The notes below the pieces were generated by a model. The model searched no databases. It was not told the DNA's origin and saw nothing but the letters and a program-made list of their open reading frames with translations. Position numbers and translations under genes: made by a program. Shown here one piece after another: positions 55,523-64,000 of a stretch of 64,000 bases of DNA (within the stretch, counting starts at the first letter, position 1; every line of letters begins with the position of its first letter). Location of the stretch: contig NW_001865041.1 of the NCBI RefSeq assembly GCF_000002865.3, forward strand, positions 1,499,531 through 1,563,530. Reading direction: 5' to 3'. Source of the DNA: Monosiga brevicollis MX1 (Eukaryota > Opisthokonta > Choanoflagellata > Craspedida > Salpingoecidae).

Positions 55523-58500
55523 ATGGCTAGCCACGGCTCAACCTCAACCGGCATTGCGGATCTGGACGATGCCCTCAACGAGCTTACCGCCGCAAGCGCT
55601 GCCATTAGCGCCAAGCTGGAGCGAGATCAGAGCCACCGTTCCACAACCAAAGACCGCAAAGCTCTGGCCCTTGAATTGGGCAGTGAGCTGGACCAAACTT
55701 CAAGCAGCGATGCCACAGCATCCCAGCCCACCTCGAGCCGAGCCAGTCGACTCGTGGCCGAGCTTGCCGAGCTCGACTCGGAATCTGGCGCTGATGGCGT
55801 TTCATACCGTTCCTCCTTTTCCATGATTCACTCGAGCCGTGAGCGGTCGATGCTTGAGCGACAGCGTGCGCAGGCTACTGTCAATCCGCATGAGGACATG
55901 GGACCTGAGGCCGGGGGCGAACTGGCTCCGCTAGCTGTGGAACCCACCTACGTTGTCTTTGCACGCCCTAGTGACCCAGTGACAACAGAAGAAAGTGCAC
56001 CTGCCGTGGCACAAATTGACCCCGACTATGTCGAGGTCCCGCGACTCGCTTCAGTGGGCATTGAGGAGGAGGAAAGTGATGATGACCAAGCATTGGGGCC
56101 CACCGTGTCGGCCCTTTCTACTGCATCAGCCAACGCCGGCTCCATCCGTGTGCCTCCTCCTCGGGAACCCGCCCCGCGACGCGCTCCGCCCATGCCCACG
56201 CGTACCATGTCCCCACAAGTGACCGAGTCGCCTGTCGCCATGGAACACCTTGCAACAGATCAGTCTGACGGAGCTCTGCCAAGCTCGGAACCTGTCGAAC
56301 CTGTCGTTACCGCCCCAGAGGTTGATGATGCCGATCTGACTGGTGATGCCATGACGCTGGACACAAGCCGGGCAGATCAAAACTCAAAGTCTAGCCCACA
56401 ACTTTACCCTGCTGCAGAAGCTGAACAGCCCGAGGAGCAATTGTCGGATGAGACCATCTCAACATCTGCAGCGCCCCTGGTCAAGCAAGAGCCGGAAACT
56501 CCAACGCAGCTGCACGCAGACTCAAGGCCTGTCGACGTGTCACCTGGTCGTGCTGCGACAGCAGCGCCATCTGTAGCTGAACATCCATCGCAATCGTCCA
56601 GCAGCCCTGAGGCGACACGGCCACATCTGGCCTCTCTTTCCATCTCCAAGGAGAGCGCAAAGGAGAGCAATCATGAAGAAAAAGCCGAAACTGGTCAGGA
56701 CGTTGATGCGTCTCAAGTGACAAGTACAGTGATGGATACCGGTGCCGCTGCAACAGCCCAGTCTGTTAGCGTGAGCAACGATGCTCAGGCTTCTATTCAA
56801 GCTGAGCAAGCCGAGAGTCTTGATCACGTCGAGACCGCGGCCAGTGAAACCGACGCAGTCCAGGCAACCGTTGTTGCGCAAGAGCTCAAGACTGGCCAGG
56901 AGGGTGACGTTGCTCCTGAAACCATTACTATTCAGGAGGCGGATGCTGCTCAAGCGACAACTCAAGAAGCTGGCGCTTCTCAGGAGCTTACACAGGAGGC
57001 AGACGCTGCTCAAGAGACAACTCAAGAAAGTGATGCTACTCAGGTGCTTCCTCAGGAGGCAGACGCTGCCGAAGCGACAACACAAGAAGCTGCCGCTACT
57101 CAAGAGCCTACACAGGAAGCCGACGCTGCTCAAGAGACAACTCAAGAAAATGACGCTACTCGAGTGGATACTCAGGAAGCCGACGCTGCCCAAGAGACAA
57201 CTCAAGAGAGTGACGCTACTCAGGAGGCCGACGCTGGCCAGGATGTTAATACAGAGCTCGATTCTGCGCAAATGTTGGGTGCTACTCAAGTGACGAGTAC
57301 CACCCTGGCGGCCAATGCTATTCAGACGACGACTGGACATATCGATCATGAGGCTACTCAGGATGCCAGCATCGCCCAGGAGGAGCTGTCCGATCGCGCC
57401 ACTTTGACCACCTCCCAGCCACTGATCAATGCTGATGAACGTGGTGGCGCGCTCGAGGATGCCCTACTTGATCAAGATCGATTTGTGCCTGATGATGCCC
57501 CAACCGAGGAGACACAAACAGAGGCTTTAGGTGCAAATACCACACATGGCGATGCAGGGGTCGACAACCAGAATCCCGAAACTTTGGACGACATTGCCGA
57601 CGGAGACGCCTCAAGTCGGGCCGCCGAGGCTGACAAGGCATCTAGTGATCATGCTGATGGCGAGCTGGCTGAGCAGGATGCCGCCGCAGAGTCAAGCACA
57701 CCGTCTGAGAGCGTCGCAGCTGAAATTAGTGGCAGCACTGTCGCAAATGTACCTGTCCCTCCATCGGCGCCAGCCCCACCAGGTCCTCCAGGTGAGCTTG
57801 CAGCCCACTGTCCTGCCTGTGAATTGACGTAAGGTTGATGATTGCAAGGTATCTTGCTCAATTCTGACCCGACGTGTAGGACCACCTCCAGCGCCAGATG
57901 CGAGCAAACTTGCGGCCAGCCCTCACCTCAAGCTCGGCATGGCTGACGTCATGGCCTCTATCCAGGTCGGCTGGCGATCATCCGAGCTCGGATTCCCACA
58001 ATTTCCACTTCTCCGCCTGCATGTGGTGAAGCACTCTCATGCACTGTCTTTGCTCCCTGCAGGGTGGCGTGCAACTGCGCAAAACTCGCGACGAATCTGC
58101 TGAAGCTGGCAACAAGCCTGCCGGACGCCCGGCAGATTTGAGTGCTGCGCTCAAGCAAGCATTTGCCTCGGTGGGATCCTGCATGCACACGTCCTGCACC
58201 AAAGCATGAAGAAGCTATGGTCTATAGACGTGCGCTCGTCACAGCTGATGCCTCTTGACAATTCGTAGGGCAAGATACCCAAACTCAAGGGTACACACTT
58301 GAGGCCAGATGACGAGCATGCACGACCGTGAGCCCTCGCCAACCGGTCATGTGGTCGAACTGCGTGCTGCTTTCTTCTTCGCGCCTCATCACCTCTTGCA
58401 TGATTGGTCTCGCCCTGCAGCTCCATCTCTCGACGACGCTGGTCCCACGCCCGCAAGGAACTAGAGCGAGCGCGGCAAGAAGAAGAGGAGCGCCAAAAGC

Positions 58501-59401
58501 GCTTGGAACAAGAGGAACGTGAACGCCAAGAGCGACTGCGCGCCGAGCGACTAGCACGTGAGGAGGCCGAGCGGGCTGCAGAGGAGGCGGCGCGAGCTAG
58601 GACGGCAGCTCTTGCGGCGGCCGCCGCGGAAAATCCAGACGGGCCTCCACCGCCACCTGCCCCACCGAGTGGCCCGCCAGCAGCACCCGTGCCGCCGCTT
58701 GGAGGCGCATTGGCGAGTGGTGCCAGCGCCGGGCGTGGCAATATCGCTGATGAGCTTCGTGGCGGCGTCACCTTGCGCAAAGCCTCAGACCCGCCCCATC
58801 CCGATAGCTTGCCTCCCGCACAGCGCATGCAAGCTTCTCCGCTGGCGGGTCTTGCGAGTCTCTTTGCGTCAGGCGACCGCCCGAGCTTGCGTAAAGTTGG
58901 TACGTGATTCAGCCCTTGGTCGGCCACCAGGTGCCTCAAATGTTGCTTCAAAGCTTTTCATTTTTTCTCACCCTTTTCTGCATTCTTTGTGCCCCCTCCA
59001 CATCGCTTAGGCGCACCCGCCCCCAAGGCTGAGGCCATGGCCACGGTAAGCCTTGACTCCACTGCGGTGAGCCTCGTTGCCATTTCGACAAGCGCCCATC
59101 TTGACGGTTGTGGGTGGATCATTTTAGGCTCGCAAATTGAACCTCAAGGCTTCCCTCAAGTCTGGACCTCGGCGCATGACCCTGGATGCTGAAGCCGATG
59201 ATGCGGTGTGTCTCAGAAATTCCAGCCTGCTCTGTGTTGCGCCATCTCGCCTCTGATCCATGTTTAATGGGACCTGATCTGGCCTGCCAGGCTGACGCTG
59301 AATCGCAGGATGAGGATGAAGACAACAATAACAATCTCGAAAGCATTTGTGAGGACATGGAAAGCTCCGACGAAGATGTTGAAGAGATGCTGCAAATGTG
59401 A
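55523..59401 (+). CDS. WH2-domain, proline-rich actin-regulatory protein
   Basis: A first exon of about 2.3 kb plus seven or eight short exons encode roughly 1,000 aa. The N terminus has a short helix (ADLDDALNELTAASAAISAK). A long acidic Ser/Thr/Ala/Glu-rich region follows, including an imperfect repeat of QEADAAQETTQESDAT units (about 56935-57240). Then comes PPSAPAPPGPPG, and a WH2 motif split by an intron (MADVMASIQ-GGVQLRKTRD). A charged coiled coil (ERARQEEEERQKRLEQEER), a second poly-Pro run (PPPPPAPPSGPPAAP) and a second WH2-like motif (GNIADELRGGVTLRKASD) follow. The end is very acidic (DEDEDNNNN, SSDEDVEEML). WH2 motifs bind G-actin and poly-Pro recruits profilin. The layout recalls WIP or WASP-type VCA ends, though no acidic Trp is present. 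Starts at 55511 and 55523 are both possible. Confidence 0.75.
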
Positions 59402-59703
59402 AGCTTCTTTCTGGATTGAGCGATGGGGCTTGACCGGGCTGTCTGATTTTATGGCTCATTTAATTGCACATAATGAACTTTGGGGGTAAAAAAAAAACAA
59501 TCCTTGCGGTCATGAATAGCAAACCCCTCCCCCCCCTCGAAATACTGAAAGGCGCGCACATGCACTCTCGGAGGACATGCGGCCTCCACCCACAGCAGTG
59601 GCAAGTAAACAGTAGAGTCTGGACAGTGTGCAAAACATAAAAAAAAAAAATCCATGCAAAGGGGAGGGAAGGGACAACTAGGCCCTTGTTTTCTCAATCA
59701 AGT
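59402..59703. other. Convergent 3' intergenic region
   Basis: A 302-base gap between the WH2 gene (+) and the kinase (-), with two A homopolymers (about 59489-59498 and 59639-59650). Nothing else is seen. Confidence 0.4.
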
Positions 59704-62700
59704 TTATGTTGCTTGGGATTTCAGATTCAAAACACGCAGACGCTGGGCCGCCCAGTGAAAATTCGGCCGCCTCTGCGCAAGCCGAGCGAGTCGGGTGGGA
59801 AAAAGGCATGAGTGCCACGGTTAACAGGGGTCGGGCATGATCAAACGAATTGCTTCCGATCAAACATACCCTGGCCTTGGGTGCGGCACACGCAAAGGCA
59901 ATCGAAAGGAATTCATCTGGACAATCAAGCGCAAACTTTTCCCTATGACCCCAAAACGCAGTGTAAGCAAAATGAATTCAGCACCACATTCTGAGCCAGG
60001 TTGCGACTCACTTGAATGTGTCTTGATCAATGCCAAAATTGTTCAAACGTGGCATGATGTCTGGGTCGGCTTGAATTCGGCCAATCAGCTCGCAAAGCAA
60101 AACACCTGTCCGTGTTTGAGGCACAAGCGGTCAGTGCTGTGCCAACCGCGCCTCCCTGCGCCAAAGTTCTGCGGGACCGATTCTGCCACCGCCGACACCA
60201 TATTTCGGTCCACCTACCAAAGCTGAAGACGTCTGCTAGCAAATTGTACTCCATGCCCATAATCAGCTCAGGGGCCATGAAATCTGTCCAACCAGTTCAT
60301 CAGCCAAACTTGAAGAAGAGCAGCGCAGCAACGCAAAGGCAAGTCAAGGTCAACATACAAGGTGTGCCAACAATGGTCATGGTGCGCGGTCTGATTGTGG
60401 TCTTTTCGTCTTCGACGGCTGCGCGACTCGTCATCATCATGGTCGAGCGCCGCAAGTCCCCGGCTGTCAAAGCACAAAACCACCCGTCAGAAGCAATGGA
60501 GATCATTCAGTGGGCGTGTGCTTTCTGCCTTTCAACAAGGCACGACTCTCAAATTTGCTTGAAGCAGTTCCAATTTCTCTGGCAAAACATACGATGCTCA
60601 ATGTGGGTGGAGGCCGTAGACGTCAGAATTTCGCCTTCTAAAACGCGAGCCAAGCCAAAGTCGGCCACGACGGCTTGGCCATTCTTGCGTACAAGACCTA
60701 GTCGGTGTGAAGAAGGAGAGAGGCGACGCAATAAAAACAAGCGGATGGTCGTCATCCCACCCGCGATGCTTAAAGAAAGGGGCCAATCCCATACACGCAA
60801 ACGCACAGTTTTCAGACTTGAGGTCACGGTGGATGACCCGACGATCGTGCAGATACTCCATCCCGCATGCCACGTCAAGCGCCCATTTGATGCGTAGGGC
60901 CCACGGCAGCTCCTTGTAGCTGAAGCATCAAGCGGGTGAATGGCATCATAAGATTCGGGCGCCTCCTTGTCAGAAGCAGCACGAATTCGCCACGCACCGT
61001 TCCACTTTGCCCATGATGACGTTATCCAGGGAGCCACCGCTGATAAATTCGGTGATGAGGTGCAGCTGCGTAAGTGACGGACATTTCAAATCCAAAAGAT
61101 GCGTGCAGGCCCGGTGAGAAGTCGCGTCATGAGACAGAGCCAATCAAATGCCTGACCCAAAACGAGCGGCCACCGGCTGCATTGCGCGCCAACAGACTCT
61201 CTGAAGATGCATCGCACCTTATCCTCTTTGCAGAAAATGCCAACAAAGCGCAGCACGTTGGGATGGCGCAAGACCTTGAGGAGCGAAATTTCTGCCACAA
61301 AGGCAGCGCGCGCCGATGGGTCACTGTGACACCACCCGAGCAATGGACCCAAACCCCACCACGTTCACACAGACAAACAGGAAAGAACGGAAATGATTGA
61401 GAAACCGCGTGACCTGAGGGCTGCTAGAGTGGCCACATGTCATGACGTGCATGCCAGAGCGTGAACGACGCACCTTTCCTTGAGCTCCTTGACTACGACA
61501 TCCTGGCCGGTGCGGCGATGCTTCGCTTTGTACACGCGGCCGAAGAACCCTAGAAGCAGACGGTCATAGTGCCAGGGTGAGCTATTAGCGTGTCGGGTGT
61601 GGGAGACTTGAACTGTTTTACCGTGCATGCAAGTGAGAGGAATCGAGGTGTGGAGGAGCAGGCCGCGGGATGGCCCTCACCTTCTCCCAAAAGGGCACCC
61701 CATTCCAAGTCACTGATCTGAAAGATGCACGAGGAGAAAAATTCGTTTCGACTGGCTTCGTGTTTGGAACCTTGTGACGCAAAGGCGAGAAAGGGTTCGT
61801 GAGGTGTGAACCGTGACACGGCAACGCGTCCTTTGATTGCACAGCACGCATCTAGCCTTGCACTGGACAGATTGGTACACACGCGATTGTCGTACCCGTC
61901 TTATTGGTCTCCTGATGATCTGAAGCACCTTGGTACTGGCTCTCCAAAGAGAAGGGCAATGGCCAAGATTGACGCAAGATGTGTTGCCGATGCCAGACGG
62001 GCTCGAGCACTTCATCTTCCTCCATCTCCTCGCCGTCGTCGGCGGCTTCACCCGCAGAGGTAGCAGTAGGCGGCGCGGCATCACTGTTGGCCACGTCACT
62101 TGAACGAGCGGCCTCATTCACGTGATCAGCGGCTGCAGAGGCTTCGGCCTCCATGCCCACCTCTGTTGCGGCGTCATCTTCACTAAAGCCCAGGCTTTCT
62201 TCAGTAACGGAGCTTCGACTCTTGACGGCTTGTCGCGCGGCCAAAATTGTGTCGCGATTGCCAACCGAGTTTCGATTACGGCCAAACGGATCGAGCGTGG
62301 CATCTGAGCGCGGGCGATTCGGAAGGGCCGGCGCCTCGCGAACCGGCATCAGCTGCGAGGTGGTTCTGGGGGGACGATTGGACTTGGCTTTGCTTGGTTG
62401 ACGGCGCCGTCGCGAGCCAATGCGATGACGCTGTTGCGCCGGCGTGCAAGGAGCATGGCAAAAGATTTTGTGCCAGGGTGAGAGCAGGAAGGTGAAGCTC
62501 GTGCTTGGCTGTGCGTGGGGCGGAGGCAAGCAGGATCAAGGACGGCATTACGTACGGTCACGGCCATGGGCAGGAGCTCGTCACCCAATTGATAGTAGAC
62601 GATTTCCGTATTCTTTTCCGACGGTAGAGATTCGTGTTTCGCCACTTCCACTTGGCGAGACGAGGCTTCATGCCGCCGTAATCGCTGGCCACAGGCTTTT

Positions 62701-63474
62701 TGAAGGGTCTGAAACGAAGTGGGAAGGCATGAGGCCGAGGCGAGAGCGAGGCGAGAGCGAGGTGGGGGAGCAGATCAACGTGTCAAATGTAGCAGGACTT
62801 GAGGCGGGCGGAAGATGTGGTTCGAAACATACGTTGACCCAGGAAAGAGCAGCATACATGTCGTTGTTCTCCGTGTGAAGCGGATAAACGCGCCCCGGTG
62901 TTTTGATCTGCAGACGGGGAAAAGCGTCCCAAAGAAGATGGTATCACTCGTGAGTACTGGCGATCTGCACTTTTGCGGGTCATCATCTGATTGTGTTGAA
63001 ACTCTGCGGGGGAAGTCAACTCACATCAAAGTGGTTCGTCCCGGGTCGTGGAATGGTCGTGGAGATGGCGAGGGGTATGGTGCCCTTGAGCTCTGTTGCG
63101 TCGTAGTCTGAGAGCGTGTGGTTGGTGAGTGGCATGAGATTGGATGCCATCATGTGCATCGAGCGTACAACTAAGGCAAGGACCCACGTACAGTCGAGGA
63201 AGCAGGCACCATTGCGCGTATCTTGACGTAACACAAACCACCGACGCTTGACCGAAGTCAGCGCCTTTTTGATCCGCTTGGCCTTGAGCAGAGGGCCTAC
63301 AGCGCGCACATCATCGGTTAGCATGACAGGCCCAGAAAAGAGGTGGCGCGCGATGGGGGAGTGGTGACTTTGAGCTCTGCTGGCTTGCTGCACGCTACGT
63401 GGTCGTGGTCAGGAAGCCGTACCTTCTTTCCAGACTTTGGTGTACTCGGCATCTTCGCGCGGCGGCTTTTCCAT
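59704..63474 (-). CDS. PH domain plus LIMK/TESK-like protein kinase
   Basis: A multi-exon gene from the ATG at 63474 (MEKPPREDAEYTKVWKEG). A PH domain follows (GPLLKAKRIKKALTSVKRRW then FVLRQD, ending MYAALSWVN). Next are a helical linker (LQKACGQRLRRHE) and a long Arg-rich then Glu/Ala-rich disordered region (62450-61900). The kinase domain begins ISDLEWGALLGEGFFGRVYK. It has the ATP Lys in VVVKELKER, LRHPNVLRFVGIF, LHLITEFISGGSLD, HRDLKSENC, VVADFGLARV, RTMTIVGTPYFMAPELIMG, LLADVFSFGVLLCELIGRI and QADPDIMPRLNNFG. The end is RRRPNFHWAAQRLRVL. These features, especially the ADPDIMPR region, match the LIMK/TESK branch of TKL kinases, which phosphorylate cofilin. The usual LIM and PDZ domains are absent; a PH domain takes their place. 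Confidence 0.8.
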
Positions 63475-63831
63475 GATGGCGATCCGAGGGCAAGGGTTCC
63501 AAGATATCGTGGGGATCGAGGCAGATTGGACACGATCGCAAGCACTCTCGTGATCAAGATGCCGCTTCCTTTTGAACAGGGAATCACGGGCACAAGTCTA
63601 GCACCCAAGTGTCCGTCTCGCGCACGAGCGAACATCAACACACGCCCTCACAATGCTGTGCACTGGCGATCGGGCAGCCGCGGGGCATTCAAAGGCCACT
63701 TCATGGGTGAGCAGCAGTAATCGCGCGCCTGCCGCGTCCCCCAGTTTGGATCCACCTGCGTGCTTCAGACGTCCATGCACCACAAGAACGACCAGGGAAC
63801 CTCGAGCTCGTTCCACACCCAGTGAAATGAA

Positions 63832-63915
<84 letters not shown>

Positions 63916-64000
63916 CTCTCAAACTCTCAAACTCTCAAACTCTCAAACTCTCAAACTCTCAAACTCTCAAACTCTCTCTCTCTCTCAAACTCTCAACTCT
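63475..64000. other. 5' flank of the kinase gene ending in repeats
   Basis: The first 350 bases show no supported exon and probably hold the kinase promoter. The remainder is the microsatellite that reaches the window edge. Confidence 0.4.
63834..64000. repeat. (CT)n array grading into CTCTCAAA octamer repeats
   Basis: About 78 bases of pure CT (63834-63911), then about nine copies of an eight-base CTCTCAAA unit, then CT again, continuing to the window edge. The octamer looks derived from the CT array. Confidence 0.95.

Overview
The window reads as nuclear DNA of an intron-rich holozoan protist, most likely a choanoflagellate of the Monosiga brevicollis type. That placement is an inference. 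It rests on GC-rich codons, many short GT-AG introns (about 50-350 nt) in all three phases, tightly packed genes on both strands, long GA/CA/CT microsatellites between genes, and an animal-like repertoire (SH3, PTB, PH-Btk, FHA, WH2, MYND, EML). Nothing looks bacterial except one intronless gene. Exon structures below were built by hand from splice sites, reading phase and remembered family sequences, so individual boundaries may be off by a few bases.

Layout. 1-9.4 kb: an EML-type WD40 protein (-, partial), a LAP1-like membrane protein (+), the mitochondrial helicase IRC3 (-) and an SH3-PTB adaptor (+). 9.6-16.8 kb: a Cys-rich receptor with an NPxY tail (-), an intronless qorB-type quinone reductase (-), NOP10 (+) and a short PH-Btk protein (-). 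18.5-25.1 kb: one large ankyrin-MYND-helical protein (+). 25.4-29.2 kb: EEF2KMT (-), a short-chain dehydrogenase (+) and TMEM167B/Kish (+). 29.8-37.3 kb: a cyclin (-) and a CMTR2 cap methyltransferase carrying a G-patch (-). 38.0-45.4 kb: 6-phosphogluconate dehydrogenase (+) and a Ki-67/RepoMan-like protein (+). 45.6-54.4 kb: a coiled-coil protein (-), a one-domain FAIM (+), an 8-helix membrane protein (-), AP3M (+) and a small membrane protein (-). 55.5-63.5 kb: a WH2 actin-type protein (+) and a PH-plus-LIMK/TESK-like kinase (-). The window ends in a CT and CTCTCAAA repeat.

Themes. Most genes are housekeeping: RNA capping, pseudouridylation, translation-factor methylation, the pentose phosphate pathway, vesicle traffic and mtDNA maintenance. 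Three groups stand out. First, cell-cycle genes: the cyclin and the Ki-67-like gene, both with E2F-like sites upstream. Second, adaptor signalling: the SH3-PTB adaptor, the NPxY receptor next to it, the PH-Btk protein and the PH-LIMK kinase. Third, cytoskeleton: EML, the WH2 protein and the LIMK-like kinase. The strongest candidate for something not well described is the Ki-67/RepoMan-like protein at 41.1-45.4 kb. It has an FHA domain, a PP1-docking motif, about 24 tandem repeats each with a CDK consensus, and four SAP domains.
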